Shown here piece after piece: positions 1 through 11,083 of a stretch of 64,000 nt of DNA (position 1 is its first letter; each line of letters starts with the position of its first letter). The stretch lies in contig CM035406.1 in assembly GCA_020310875.1 (NCBI GenBank), positions 89,548,206 to 89,612,205 of the forward strand. The letters are read 5' to 3'. The stretch is from Ceratopteris richardii. Lineage: Eukaryota > Streptophyta > Polypodiopsida > Polypodiales > Pteridaceae. Both the position numbers and the translations under genes were made by a program. The notes beneath the pieces are model-generated. The model had not been told where the DNA came from, did not search any database, and saw only the letters and a program-made list of their open reading frames with translations.

Positions 1-589
1 GGATTGTGGGATCTCCTTTATCATCTCTAGTCGATTTATCCATACCTATTAGTCACGGGTCATCAACTTCGTGTATCAGTTACATATCCTTCTATTGTTT
101 CCCCTCTGTGGGTGATATTGTAATCAGAAGTACATTTTTGTAATCTTGTCTATTGTAGTTAGAGAGCACAATCTAGTGCTCCCTTGACACTAGTGCTAAT
201 TGATATGATAATCATTTTCAATGGTTACCCTCTTTGCCAAGAGGGACCTTGTCTTTTTTCTTCTTGGGCTCATCTTTTTTCCTCAAAGAGGAGAGGTCTT
301 GACCACATAAGTTACCCTTAAGCGGGATCTTCCATGCCATTTCCAATGGTTGTTTCCTCTTATGAGCCACCTTCTACGAGAGTGATTTTAGCATTTTTTC
401 AGAGAGTGTTGATCCGATGTTAGAGCTTTGACTATCGAGGTTGTCTTCGTTGCTAGTTGTGAAACCCTACTCTTTACTATTGGTACAATCATCTTGGTTA
501 TCCTCTAGGTTTTCTTCTTTGTTGGTAGTAGTCTCCAAGGTTTTGCCTTTGGTGTCAACTTCGTAGAAGTTCCCTCTTGGAAAGTCCAA
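1..589 (-). other. Unassigned; possible C-terminal tail of LINE ORF1
   Basis: No intact reading frame is seen. On the minus strand the sequence downstream of the zinc knuckle near 835-878 reads as a Glu/Lys/Ser-rich stretch with several stops. This would fit the poorly conserved tail of a LINE ORF1 protein. Nothing independent supports another gene here. Confidence 0.3.
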
Positions 590-951
590 CTCGTTGATCT
601 CCTTTTCAAGGTTGGAGTACAAGTTATTTAGAGGAGCAGCAATCATGGTGTTCCTCTCAGAGGATCCCTGGGGACTTCTTTTTCTTCTTCATCTAACTTT
701 CATGGGTCCTTCTGATTCTGTCTCTGAGTCGTTAATGTCTTTCTCTTCCTCAAATATAGGTAGACGATCTTGTGCTCTCCAACTTATCTAAACTTCTTAG
801 TTCTGTTTGTTTTTAGAGGTGTGTAGTTTCTGAGGACACTCTTTAATCCTGTATCCTTGAAGACCACAATGAAAGCACGCATTTAGAAAATTCTTGTATG
901 TGATTTCCTTCTCCCAGAATTCCCCTTCCCCTAAGTCTATGGAAATCTTCA

Positions 952-965
952 AGGGGGGGGGGGGG
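952..965 (+). repeat. Poly-G tract
   Basis: A run of about 13 G falls inside the LINE ORF1 remnant. The reading frame of the remnant changes at or next to it, which suggests slippage. Confidence 0.8.
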
Positions 966-1467
966 CTTTGTTAAGATCAGTCTTGATGCCAGTCTATAGC
1001 TCCCATGGCGTGTCGAAGGAGTACTTCGCTCCATAGGTGAAGCCCCCCATGTCCTCCCTTGAGGCCATCGGTTGACCAATAGGTGCAACAATATCCCTCA
1101 GGAAGTCATATAGAAATAAGGAAAGGTTAGGAAGCTCAACCCAGAGCGGATAGCATAGGGGTTTAGAATTGTTTGGGATAAAATATGGGAACCACTTAAA
1201 CAGGCATAAGGTAGGCCTCCAAACTTGCCAGGTGCTTATTTGTAGCACTTGGAACACCATCTCCTCATTCTCGAAGACCAGAATTAAGTGGTTCATAGGT
1301 AAAAATTGGCATTTTCTCACAATCAAGCCATGTGGGAACCACTCCTTGTGAAGCCAAGGATGCACGGACTCTAAGGAGGGTCTTGGGCCAAACAGTTGGC
1401 CGATAAGGCACATTTTCAAAATTTCTTCTTGCTTCGCCAAGATAAATTCTCTGCTTAAGGAAATCAT

Positions 1468-1488
1468 GGGGGGGGGGGGGGGGGGGGG
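1468..1488 (+). repeat. 21-bp poly-G tract
   Basis: An uninterrupted run of about 21 G encodes a Pro run near the start of the minus-strand LINE ORF1 remnant. It is either a hypermutable homopolymer or an assembly-sensitive site. Confidence 0.85.
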
Positions 1489-1548
1489 CGCAATCGGGAG
1501 GATATCCTGTAGCTTCGCAGGAGCCCAATGGCAATGGGGGTCCCACAT

Positions 1549-2289
1549 TGTTGACCACTAAAGAATGGAGCACACTGGCCATGGGAGCCGGGGGTAGGCC
1601 TAAGTTAGAAAACCTTCTTGAAATCTACTACAAACCAAACTGTGATCACCGATCTATGATCATCAAACTCCGATCACCTCCTCTTTTTAAAACCTCACGA
1701 AAGCCCAAGTGAGTGAACCAAGAGGAGCGACTAAATTCCTCTTCACTCAAGGAGCCAGTTCACACGAGAAGCCTTTCATATTTCCAACTTCCTTGATCAT
1801 TGTTCCTTTGCCTCTATTCATTGTTCCTTTGTCACAGAAAGCTAGGCAAAGAAGTCGACCTTTGCAAGTTCCAGACCACCTTAAGTTCTCTTATCCAAAG
1901 AGAATGAAGATTTCGGAAGGGGGTCGAAACTCAAAGAACAAAACTAAAAGGAGACGTAGAAGGGCAGCAAGTCTTCTACGACGAAATTAGACTAGAGCAA
2001 AAGAGCTGATAGTGAAACAGACTTGAACTACTCCTCTCTTCTCTTTTCCTTCAAAAGGCACTCACAAACTAAAAAGCCCCTCGCTGAGATGATCGTAAAT
2101 GTAAAGAAGTGTCATCCTTATGAGGATTAGCGTCGCTCGTCGAGACCATTTCCTTATTTGCTCTGAGACGGAGATGACGACGGCCATAACTACAATTCTT
2201 GTAGTGTCGTCGACTTAGATGAGTAAAGATCCAATCTTGTCAGCAATCCTTTGTTTGGTCGATTGTTTAAATGATGTTGAGTTGTGAAA
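1549..2289. other. No recognised gene
   Basis: This could be the 5' UTR of the minus-strand LINE, but no diagnostic motif is seen. A 93-codon plus-strand ORF at 1709-1990 ends in a Lys/Arg-rich tail. It resembles nothing I recognise and lacks supporting context. Confidence 0.4.
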
Positions 2290-2720
2290 TCTACAATAAT
2301 CATGATGACCAATTTTTCTTTTGTAAACTGATATGCCATGGAGAAGTCCATATTGATTCAGATGAACGAGGGAGATAAAGGAATTTCAATTTGTCTTGCC
2401 AATGCCTTCACAAAAATTTTATACAAAATACTAAGAATCGTGATGAGCCTCCAATAAAAAATAGCTCTGATTTTTCCACCTTACAAAGTAGTGTTAAAAT
2501 TCCTTCCTTAAATGAACCAGGAATGTATCCACCTAACCAAATTTTGTTGGTGTTTATGGGTCTTTGAATTGTGAAGGATGAATTCCTTAAATAACCCACC
2601 AGATGTAGGTGTTTTATTATTGCTAAGAGATTTTAGAACTAGCACCATATCAGCAAATGCAATCTCCAAATTCTCAAGTAAAAGCAAGCAATGTTTAACC
2701 AAAGATAATAATTTCTGTAA
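2290..2720 (-). pseudogene. LINE reverse transcriptase remnant
   Basis: The minus strand carries pieces of a non-LTR reverse transcriptase in two frames. About 2720-2510 gives a segment like the N-K-T-P-x-S-x-G-L region before the fingers. About 2460-2350 gives WRLITILSILYKIF followed by V-K-A-L-A-R-Q, matching the conserved W-R-P-I-x-L-L-x-x-x-Y-K-I-x-x-K-x-L-A-x-R block of plant LINE RTs. Stops and a frameshift interrupt it. It lies upstream of the ORF1 remnant in minus orientation, so it belongs to a different insertion. Confidence 0.6.
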
Positions 2721-3224
2721 AATATTGTGTTGGTTCGTGGAGGAGGGTGCCCAAGAACCAAATATGCCATCACAATGATCATCGTAGAAGGAAAGCTAAG
2801 AAAAAATATGTGGAATCCATTCCAGAAGAATTTCATATAGGAATCAGATACTATATTGGGTAGCATACCACTCTTTTGAAGAGAATCCAATGTCCAAATG
2901 TTTGAATCAACATTGACCTTTTCCTTTTTTTTGAAGTTCCTATAATTTGTCCATATATTAGATGTGTGAAGTAGCTTAGTATTATATATGCATGCTCATC
3001 AAGAGTCAATGGCTATGTTTTGGCTTGCTAACAAAGAAAAGATATAGATAACTTGGCAGTACTACCCTTTCATCTTTGATGATCCATAAACAATTTACAA
3101 ACAATCTTGAATAATATAATGCATACGAAATGTAAAATGTTGCCATATCATGATTGGAAAATAAGACATACATTGTAACTTAGAGAGAAGGTGTGGGATA
3201 ACATCTCAAAAGAAAGGCATTGTG
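2721..3224. other. No recognised gene
   Basis: AT-rich sequence with only short spurious ORFs. I see no terminal repeats, domains or tandem repeats. Confidence 0.5.
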
Positions 3225-4015
3225 ATAATGTCATTATTCATTAGAAAATCTTTCTGCATTGAATGCAAAGAAGATGCATTTTTTAGATTCAAATCCACTC
3301 TATGTTGTTTGCATTGTAAAAGATTTTTGGAACTCTCATATGTGTAGATTTCTTTGTGTTGAGTATGTTCATCGGTCATCTACATATACTTCTAAGCTCT
3401 TCCTTAAGAATTCTTAAAGAGGTGACATGCTAGTCTCTAGAAAATAGTAGGGGCATTGGTTAGCCAAAGGGCAATGCATAGATTCCTCGTTCTATGGCAA
3501 AGCCATCTTGTGCTACTCTTCAAGGGTAATAGTCACACAATTACATCTTTAAAATCCATCAAGAAAGCTATAAACTTTGTGCCAACAACTCTTCCAATAA
3601 ATGGTTAGTTATTACTAGAGGATATCTATCTCAATTTGTGTTTTCCATTACATTTTTGGGTTTTATAAGGCAACTATGTGTGTTCTATCTTGTAAATGAA
3701 TCCTTTTGCAAAATGCTTGCCTACTTCCTACTTTACCTTCCAAGAGTTAATATTGTTATACATGTAAGGCCTTTGTTTTGTAGGGTTGGATATTCTAGTC
3801 ATTGGTATTTTATTAAGAAATCTTTGGATAAACTCCTTTTCAAATATTTATGTATCCATGCAAAGACATGTCAATACTCTCTCAACAATGCTTCTAGTTT
3901 CATCTCTTGTTCAAACATGTTTCTGCCAATATAAATCCCTCCTCTCCATCTAAAATTCTAATTGTCACATTCTTCATTTTTTCTATGTTCTCATATGCTA
4001 TCCCAAATATGGCTT
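3225..4015 (-). pseudogene. Old Ty3/gypsy reverse transcriptase remnant (same family as Gypsy-1/2/3)
   Basis: Minus-strand reading in several frames gives broken matches to the RT of the gypsy elements further right. The recognisable pieces are a YSFLDGF-like block near 3570, L-T-N-A-P-T-I-F near 3450, and F-L-R-K-x-L-E-V-Y-V-D-D near 3370-3415. A block like H-I-R-E-L-x-x-x-F ending in a K-K-C-I-F motif follows near 3270-3340. The plus-strand text at 3850-4000 also parallels the pre-RT region of Gypsy-1 and Gypsy-2. Many indels and stops mark it as much older than the complete copies. Confidence 0.65.
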
Positions 4016-4729
4016 CTATCTTAGAAATTTTGTACCTTTGTAATTTTTTAATTGTTTAAGCTTAAAAGCCTAGGAATTTTGAAGGGAATCTTCTTAATTC
4101 CTTGTAGCATAGACTAAACTTTTCTGAATCATGATATCAATGCGCTCCATCATTGTGGACCTATAGAAAATAAAAAAACTAGAGAATTAGAGAGAAAGAA
4201 TTTGTTGTATCTAGGTTTCACAAATGAGTAGTCTCAACACAATGTGTGGTTGAGTAGGCCACCATAGAGTTTCTTAGAAGAAACATATACAAGAGTGTCC
4301 GATGACCATTTGGACTTTCACATAGAGACAAATACTAACAATATCCCAAAAAAGGCCAATATGGTTGATGGGAAAAAATAAAGAACGAAAAAGAATATGT
4401 GAGTATATGGCCTATATCTCCCACCAAATAGGCATGTTACAAAGGGTACAAGAGACTAAGCACAAGTGACCCCATCAAGTGACAACAATCTATAAAGTTA
4501 TCCTATGTAGAGGCTTACTCAAAGCATCTACCTCAATTTATAGAATATTAATCTTCTCAAATGAAATGCACTCAATGGCTAAGCAATCGTGATCAATGTG
4601 ATATCACACCTCAACATCCTTGGGTATTTGCATGGTAGATGGGATTCTTAGTCAATACAATAGCACTCTAACTTCTATTGAGTAAATGAGGTACATGTTG
4701 AGGTATGCCTATATCACAAGCTAATAAAT
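4016..4729. other. 3' non-coding remnant of an old copia element
   Basis: There is no ORF of note. The part from about 4235 to 4560 resembles 5288-5638 and lies just downstream (minus orientation) of a copia RNase H remnant, so it is probably 3' UTR/LTR sequence of that element. Confidence 0.45.
4235..4560 (-). repeat. Diverged direct repeat, copy 1 (pair with 5288-5638)
   Basis: Shared blocks include GTGTGGTTGAGTAGGCCACx, an AAAGGCCAATATGG block, CCCATCAAGTGACAACAAT and a following AAGCATCT block, in the same order as at 5288-5638. The two copies are the 3' ends of two related old copia elements lying head to tail. Confidence 0.6.
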
Positions 4730-5280
4730 CTACAATGCTTCCTTACATGTCTCATTGGCTACAACATAATGTGTTTCTATGGTGAACAAAATTGTACATT
4801 CTTGAAGATGAGACCTCCATGAAATAGAAGCACCCTTGAATTGAAATGTATACCCTTTATTAGATATCTTATTTTCTACACAAAAGACATCACTAGAGTC
4901 TATGTATTTGACAATGGATTTATCACCTCTATCCAAGAATAGAAACTTATCCTTGGTGTCACTCAAATATCGCAATATCACTTTGATCATTTCCAATGCA
5001 TCTTTCCAATTTTAGACATGTCTAATCAAACTACCATTATAAATACAATGTCTACTCTCATAGCTATCATAGCATACATGAGACTACCGAATTGATAAGT
5101 GAAGTATCTGAGTGGAAATGCACCACATTGGGCTCTCCTTCTCAAGAGATCCATGATGATATCCTTTAAGTAGAAAATTGAGCTCCAGATGCCACATGTA
5201 GTACTCTGCATAGAGGCCATAGAATATGCACAAAACACAGTGCACAAGGGGCAAAAACACAAGTCTTTTATGTTTTCCAA
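4730..5280 (-). pseudogene. Old copia RT/RNase H remnant
   Basis: Two short minus-strand frames belong to a Ty1/copia pol. 5280-5026 ends in a G-S-L-M-Y-A-M-I segment followed by R-V-D-I, which matches the conserved V-G-S-L-M-Y-A-x-x-x-T-R-P-D-I region between RT and RNase H. 4996-4730 contains the RNase H landmarks ISWRSHLQE, then E-T-H-Y-V-V-A and K-E-A-L, in place of the usual S-T-T-E-A-E-Y-V-A. The acidic motif is degraded. The element is related to Copia-3 but is a separate copy. Confidence 0.7.
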
Positions 5281-5287
5281 ATGTGAT

Positions 5288-5638
5288 CAGACTTACAATT
5301 TGTGGTTGACTAGGCCACTATATGTTTTATTAAATAATATATACAAAAGTGTTTGGTAGACATTTGGCCTTTCGCATGGACATTAACAATCAAAATCTCC
5401 CACTAAAGGCCAATATGGCCTAAGTGACTATGGGAGAAACAATAAAGAATGATAAAGAATGATAAGATTACTCGAGTGTAAGTATATAAACTATAACTCC
5501 CACCTATAGGCAGGTTACATAGTATACGAGTACATGTCTAAGATCATGAATCAAGTAACCCCCATCAAGTGACAACAATGTCAAAAACTATCTTGTGGTA
5601 GAGCTTTAGTCAAGCATCTGCAACATTATCCCGAGTAT
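5288..5638 (-). repeat. Copia-3 3' end (pair with 4235-4560)
   Basis: Non-coding 3' end of Copia-3 in minus orientation. The text around 5390-5415 could be a polypurine tract and LTR start: on the minus strand, AGTGGGAGATTTTGAT is followed by TGTTAATG. It is interrupted at 5639 by Copia-1. Confidence 0.5.
5634..5638. repeat. Target-site duplication AGTAT, left (Copia-1)
   Basis: AGTAT here is repeated at 12096-12100, directly outside both LTR ends. Confidence 0.85.
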
Positions 5639-6639
5639 TTTTGGTGTATGAAACACCACAAGAACTAAGCTAAAGTGATATTAGAACACCTCCATAACCA
5701 TCATTAGCTTAGCAATACTCTGAATTTGAAAATTTCATCACTGAACTTAGTGAAATTTGAAGATTTACTTCTCAAAACTATGCGCCTTTTCTTCTAGCTT
5801 CAAATCTTATCTGTATTAGCTTGATCCGTACAAATTCTTTTGATCATTTGCTAATAGAATTTCTTGCTAATGTTAGCAAACAAAACTTTCAAGTAATATC
5901 TTCAAAATCTTCTGATTTCACTTCATTATTTGAACTATGTTTGAAATCTGAAAAATGACTTCATCGATTTGACATACCTTCACTATTAGACTCATTTCTC
6001 TAAATACACGTCCCCTTTTGTAAAGAATTTTTGACCAATTGTAGTTGAAGGTAGTAGCTTTAAAATGAGTTGTCACTCATGGAAAACTTTACACTGTATA
6101 GTGAGATCTAACCTTAAGAAAATCAGGAAAAAGTGCACCAGAAAACTCGTAACTGTCAACTAACTTACACACTGATATGAAATTACTTAGAATTCAACAC
6201 ATAAGAGGAATTAGACCAAATCCTTCTACACAAACATGTGTTATCTATCAGATACGATGTGTGCAAAATGGCTTGGCCTCATTCTGCTCATAGCAATGGA
6301 AAACTCTCCTATACTGAGTAGTTCTTCCTCAACATCTCTCTCAGAAAAAACCCGACTTTTCTCTATTCACTCAAGACTTACATAATTGAGTTCTCTATTT
6401 TTTATTCAACTCAAATTGACTTATATACATATGTTCTACATACTCCTAGACTCAAACTCGTAGTTTTTAAGGTTCTATGTCAAGACGAGACTTTAATTTT
6501 GCACTAAATTACAAGAGTGAATTTGTCCCTTCACTTAGGCTTAGTTTTCTGAGTGCTTTGCCTTCACTTCTCTTTGTCTTTCTTCTTCCTTCATATATCT
6601 TCATATATTCATGTCTAATTAGTAAGTGAAGCCCCAACA
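5639..6639 (-). repeat. Copia-1 3' LTR
   Basis: About 1001 bp, ending (plus strand) in GCCCCAACA, so the element strand starts TGTTGGGG. The left terminus reads TTTTGGTG where the other LTR has TGTTGGTG, a point change in the terminal dinucleotide. A TATA-like TATATAAG lies on the minus strand near 6420-6427. Confidence 0.9.
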
Positions 6640-6651
6640 GCTCCCCCTCAA
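6640..6651 (-). other. Copia-1 polypurine tract
   Basis: On the minus strand GAGGGGGAGC directly precedes the 3' LTR. This is the expected primer site for plus-strand DNA synthesis. Confidence 0.85.
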
Positions 6652-6677
6652 TCACTAATTAGCATTCTCTATCTTCT

Positions 6678-7262
6678 TCATACATCTTTCTTCTCTTTTA
6701 TTCCTGCCATTTCTTTGAATCTACTTGTCTTCACTCCATCCAAACTCTTTGTCATAATATCTGCAATCTGATCTTTTGTAGAAGTGTATACCACTTCAAG
6801 CTCCTTCTCCATTACCTTTTCTCTCAAGAAATGATATTGTATCTCTATATTCTTTGTTCTTGCATGAAATACACGATTTGCTGCAAGATATAATGAACTC
6901 ATATTATCTCCATGTATGATAGGTATACCTGGATCAATATCCAAGCTTTTGAACAAGGTCTGCATCCATATCACTTCTTTTGCTGCTTCCACAAGTCCTT
7001 TGTACTCAGCTTCAATTGATGATAAAGCCACTGTATGTTGTTTCTTTGAACACCAACTCACAAGTTTATCTCCTATGTATATCATATATCCATGTGTTGA
7101 CCTTCTATCATCTTGACTTCCTGCCCAATCTGAGTCACTATATGCTTTCAACCTTATATCTGATGTAAAAGGATAATATAATCCTTCCTTCAAAGTTCCT
7201 TTGATGTATCTAAGAACTCTTTGACCTGCAATCCAATGTGGGTCCTTTGGACAATGCATGAA
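6678..7262 (-). pseudogene. Copia-1 RNase H domain
   Basis: This is the C-terminal part of the copia polyprotein, which degrades the RNA strand during reverse transcription. Visible landmarks are A-Y-S-D-S-D-W-A-G-S, R-R-S-T-H-G-Y, SSIEAEYKGLVEAAKE and H-A-R-T-K-N-I-E-I-Q-Y-H-F-L-R, ending with D-Q-I-A-D-I-M-T-K-S-L. The catalytic Asp/Glu positions are present. It is separated from the RT frame only by a TAG at 7263-7265 that replaces the Gln of the conserved S-Q-F-M motif. The frame ends at 6678, about 25 bp before the PPT. Confidence 0.9.
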
Positions 7263-8228
7263 CTAAGAAAGAACTCCCACTGTATAACTAAGATTAGTTC
7301 TTGTTAGTGTAGCATAAATCAAGCTTCCCACTAAAGATTGATACTTCCTCATATCTTTGAACTCTGCAACATCATATTTTCTGAGTTTATGATTGACCTC
7401 TAGTGGTGTTGATGCCTCTCTGCAACTCTCCATGTTAAACTTCTTTAGAAGATTCAAAAGATACCTTTCTTGTGATACATATATGCCATGTTCTGCATAA
7501 GTGATTTCCATTCCAAGAAAATATGACAATTTTTCTAGATCACTTATCTTGAATTCCTTCTCAAGTAATCTCTTCACCTCCTTGATTCCTTCATTTGAAG
7601 TACCTATGATTATAATGTCATCTACATAAATACAAATCTAGATCATACCTTCATCTGTTCTCTTGATAAGTAAACTTGCATCTGCCTTTGAACTTTGATA
7701 TCCAAGATCATTAAGATACTTCACAAGTCTATAGTTCCAAGCTCTTGGAGCTTGCTTTAATCCATAAAGTGCTCTTCTCAATCTGCAAACATAATTTGGA
7801 AACTTATAATTTGCAAACCCTTGAGGTTGCTCCATGTAAACCTCATCTGATATATATCCATTCAAAAGTGCATTCTTTATATCCAATTGACTCAATGTCC
7901 ATCCTTTTGATGCTGCAATAGCAATGATTGTCCTTATGGTTGAAATCTTTGCTACAAGACTGAATGTCTCATCATAATCTATGCCATGAGTTTGAGCATA
8001 GCCTTTAACCACCAATCTAGCTTTGTATCTGGCTATTCTTCCATCTGCATGCTTCTTTATTTTGTAAACCCATTTATTTCCAATCACTTTCTTACCATTA
8101 GGTTTTGGAACAAGTTCCCAAGTTTTGTTTTTTTCAAGTGCATTAAACTCTTCCTTCATTGCTTCTTCCCATTGTCTCTTACCTTTTGCTTCATCATAGC
8201 TTTGAGGTTCTTCATCTTCCTTAACCAT
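7263..8228 (-). pseudogene. Copia-1 reverse transcriptase
   Basis: RNA-dependent DNA polymerase domain. 8228-7638 holds the start (W-E-L-V-P-K-P-N-G-K-K-V-I-G-N-K-W-V-Y-K), K-A-R-L-V-V-K-G-Y-A-Q and Q-L-D-I-K-N-A-L-L-N-G (first catalytic Asp), then A-L-Y-G-L-K-Q-A-P-R-A-W. The YVDD active site is encoded at 7617-7628. A TAG at 7638-7640, just before YVDD, splits the frame, and the rest (7577-7266) carries the F-L-G-M-E-I and S-L-V-G-S-L-I-Y-A segments. All parts are in one frame, so a single base change accounts for the break. Confidence 0.9.
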
Positions 8229-8243
8229 GTAAGCATAGTTTTT

Positions 8244-8660
8244 CTAAGTCAAATAAGAAGTATCATAAGAATGCCTTGTAGGTTGTTTCGTCATTCTGGT
8301 TGATCTTCTTGGTTCACACTGTTCATGTGTATCTGGATATACTTCTTCATCAAATCTTGGTACATCTTCATTTCTTCTATATGATCCAACTCTGGATGTG
8401 CTTGCTTGCATATGATCTTCATCTCCATCTACCTGCATATGTGATTTAACTCTTTCACTTCTTCTTACCTCTTCTTCAAATGTTTCAAGATTACAATCTT
8501 TATCTGCATACCAAATCTTCTTTTCATCGAATGTCACATCTCTGGAAACAATAAATTGTTTAGTTAGAGGACTCCATAGCCTATAACCCATTTTCTTTTC
8601 ATCATACCCAATAAATACATATTTTTCAGCCTTTGGTTCAAGCTTATGTCTGAGTTATGA
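8244..8660 (-). pseudogene. Copia-1 integrase C-terminal/linker region
   Basis: The frame at 8591-8244 starts with G-Y-R-L-W-S-P-L-T-K-Q-F-I-V-S-R-D-V-T-F-D-E, the typical copia sequence after the integrase core (G-Y-R-L-x-x-P-x-x-x-x-x-x-x-S-R-D-V-x-F-x-E). An acidic variable linker follows. It is joined upstream by a frameshift near 8650-8680 and downstream to RT through an in-frame TAG at 8244-8246. Confidence 0.85.
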
Positions 8661-10126
8661 TGGTACATAAGCAAGGCAATTGATCTAAACACCTTACAAT
8701 GATCAAGTGTTGGTTTCTTACCCCACCATGCTTCATAAGGGGTCATTCCATTTAGAGCTGAACATGGTAACCTATTCACAAGATATGTAGCTGTATTTAC
8801 AGCCTCAGCCCAAAGATAATTAGGGCAATTCTTTTCTTTTAACATTGCTCTTGCAAACTCAACCAATGTTCTATTCCTCCTTTCTGCCACCCCATTGTGT
8901 TGAGGTGTATACCTGCAAGTTATTTTTCTCTTGATACCTGCATTCCAAAGATAATCATTGAATTCTTGGGAGAAGTATTCTCCCCCTCCATCAGACCTTA
9001 ACCTCTTGAGCTTTTGACCTGTAACTCTTTCTGCATATGCATGAAAATGTTTGAAAGCTCCAAATACTTCTGATCTTTCCTTTAAAACATAAATGATTAT
9101 CCACCTTGTAGCATCATCAATGAAAAGAACATAATACCTAGACCCATTGATTGATCCTTCTTTTGTTGGTCCCCATACATATGTATGTATGAGCTCTAGC
9201 AAACCATCTTGTTTGAATCCTTTCTTCTGAAATGATAACCTGTGTGCCTTTCCCATCTGGCAAGCTTCACACTTGTAGATCATATGTTGGGTTTTTACAT
9301 TTGGTAGCCCTATTACAGATTGATTCTCCACCATGGTTTTAATTCCCTTTTCATTAAAGTGTCCTAACCTCTTATGACAGAGGTCTAACTCTGTAATTAC
9401 TTCATCACCATGTGTGATCAAAGCTTGACCAACATTCCCTTGCACTTTGAGAGTAAAAAGTCTACCTTCCTTCTTACCATAGATAATTTGATTGTATCCA
9501 TCCTCTGGATCTTCAACAAATATTCCTTCATTTGTAAATCTAACTTGAAAACCTTTCTCTACTATTTGTCCCACACTAATCAGGTTCTTTGGTATTGTTG
9601 GGACATACAAAACATTTGTTAGCAAATCAGCTCCACTCCTGCACTTTACTTTTCCATCTGAATGCACATTATGTTTTGTATTGTCACGTGTTTGTACTGT
9701 GTGACTTGAAATACCTTCTTCCAATTCTGATAACAATTCTATATTACCTGACAAATGATTTGAACAACCAGAGTCAATATAGAATACCTTGAGATCCTCC
9801 TTCTCTGATGTACTTATTGAATTCATCATCAATGTTGTATGGTTGTCATCCTGTGTATCATTTGCATAGTTGTAATAGGTAGTTTTATAAGACTGATTCT
9901 GATTCCAATTTCCTCCACCACCTCTACCAAAGCTTCCTCTTGAATTCTGTCTTCCTCTTTGAAATTGATTCTGAAACCTTCCACCTCTTCCTCTGCTATT
10001 ATTACTTTGATTTTGATTTGATCCTTGTTGGTTATGCCAACAATCATAAGCTAGATGATTGCTCAATCCACAAATCCAGCATGTCTTCTTATTATTGTTC
10101 TGCTTACCTCTGCCTCTTCCATTTCC
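8661..10126 (-). pseudogene. Copia-1 zinc knuckle, protease and integrase core
   Basis: The frame at 10066-8564 is continuous with gag apart from one stop. In order it carries a zinc knuckle (CWICGLSNHLAYDC, from about 10085) and a Gln/Asn/Arg/Gly-rich linker. It then carries an aspartic protease with VFYIDSGCSNHLSG and N-V-L-Y-V-P. A pre-integrase His/Cys region (H-K-R-L-G-H-F, C-E-A-C-Q-M-G-K) is followed by the integrase core with D-D-A-T-R, L-R-S-D-G-G-G-E-Y and P-Q-H-N-G-V-A-E-R. The protease motif has DSGC where most have DSGA. A frameshift near 8650-8680 ends the frame in the post-core region. Confidence 0.9.
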
Positions 10127-10870
10127 TCAACCTTTACCTCTGCCAATACCTCTTCCTCTTACATAATTTGCTTGAGTAGTCAGCTCTTCTTCATCCTTTG
10201 CTTTACCTTTCTCATTTTTCTTCTTATTCTTTGCATACATAGCAGAGCTATATCCTTTATCTCCATTTGACTTCAAATCTTGCTCAAATGTGAGCATCAG
10301 TCCAAGCAATTGATTTAATTCTGGCACATAATGATTTAATGAAAGTTCAATTGAGAGTACAAAAGGTTTCCACCTCTCATCTCCTCTCAATCCTGCAAGC
10401 AATTGTGCTATCAACCTATGATCTTCAATATCCTCATCAATAGATCCAAGACTATCTGCCAAGTCCTTCATCTTAGTGACATAATCCCTAATACTCTGAC
10501 TTTGCTTTTTCTTAAATGTGGTGAACTCTGACCATAAGCTAGCCTTCCTAGCTTTAGTAGTGTTTTGGAAGTGATCTTCCAAAGCATTCCATATGTCTTC
10601 AGCTGTTTCTAATCCTCTGATATGTGGTAACAAATGATTTGTGATAGTGTTATATATATAAGCCCTTACACTTGCATCTCTCTTCTGCCATAGCTTTAAA
10701 GCTTCTAGTTCGTCTTTCCTTGGTTGACTCTCATCTTCAAATTTAGGCTTTTCTTCTTCACCCGTCACATATATCATTAGATCCTTACTCATAAGTAAGG
10801 CTTCCATTCTCATTACCCAAGCAAGATAATTATCTCTGTCCAGTTTATCAATAGATACATGATCTGCCAT
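10127..10870 (-). pseudogene. Copia-1 gag
   Basis: Capsid-type Gag of the UBN2/DUF4219 kind, which assembles the virus-like particle around element RNA. It is 247 codons from the ATG at 10870, starting M-A-D-H-V-S-I-D-K-L-D-R-D-N-Y-L-A-W. It includes W-N-A-L-E-D-H-F and a basic tail with RGRGIGRGKG. The TGA at 10127-10129 falls in an Arg/Gly repeat and fits an Arg CGA to TGA change. The same frame then continues through the zinc knuckle. The start lies about 200 bp inside the PBS. Confidence 0.88.
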
Positions 10871-11069
10871 AGTCTTCTTGCTTTTGCTACAAATTGTGAG
10901 TATAAGGTTAAAGTATGGTACCTTTTTGTAGATCTTTACCCTTGAGAATAACTTTGAAGCACTCCTCTAATGTCTTTTGTTGTTGAACACCTCAGCTTTC
11001 ACCTCTTTAATGAAGAACTCTTCAATTCCTCCTGTATCTGCTCCTCCTTTCACTCTTAAGGATCTTTCT

Positions 11070-11081
11070 GCTCTGATACCA
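11070..11081 (-). other. Copia-1 primer-binding site (tRNA-Met initiator)
   Basis: The minus strand reads TGGTATCAGAGC two bases inside the 5' LTR. This is the standard plant copia PBS complementary to the 3' end of initiator tRNA-Met. Confidence 0.92.
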
Positions 11082-11083
11082 CT

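Larger units (their letters stand above)
590..1548 (-). pseudogene. Degenerate LINE ORF1 (DUF4283-type RNA-binding protein)
   Basis: This is a remnant of the first ORF of a plant non-LTR retrotransposon, an RNA-binding nucleocapsid-like protein. The frame at 1548-994 contains the pattern of the DUF4283 family: a hydrophobic F-E-N-E-E-M-V-F-Q-V segment, then P-L-W-V-E-L-P-N-L, then a conserved D-x-x-x-x-P-I-G-Q-P region. A frameshift near the G-run at 952-965 leads to a second frame ending in a zinc knuckle at about 835-878 (CFHCGLQGYRIKEC). There the usual His of the CCHC motif is Tyr. ORF2 would lie beyond the left edge of the window. Family assignment is by motif recognition only; the element is dead. 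Confidence 0.65.

Noticed and set aside
1709..1990. 93-codon ORF with basic tail
   Set aside because: No recognisable domain, no homologue in the window and located in probable LINE leader sequence.
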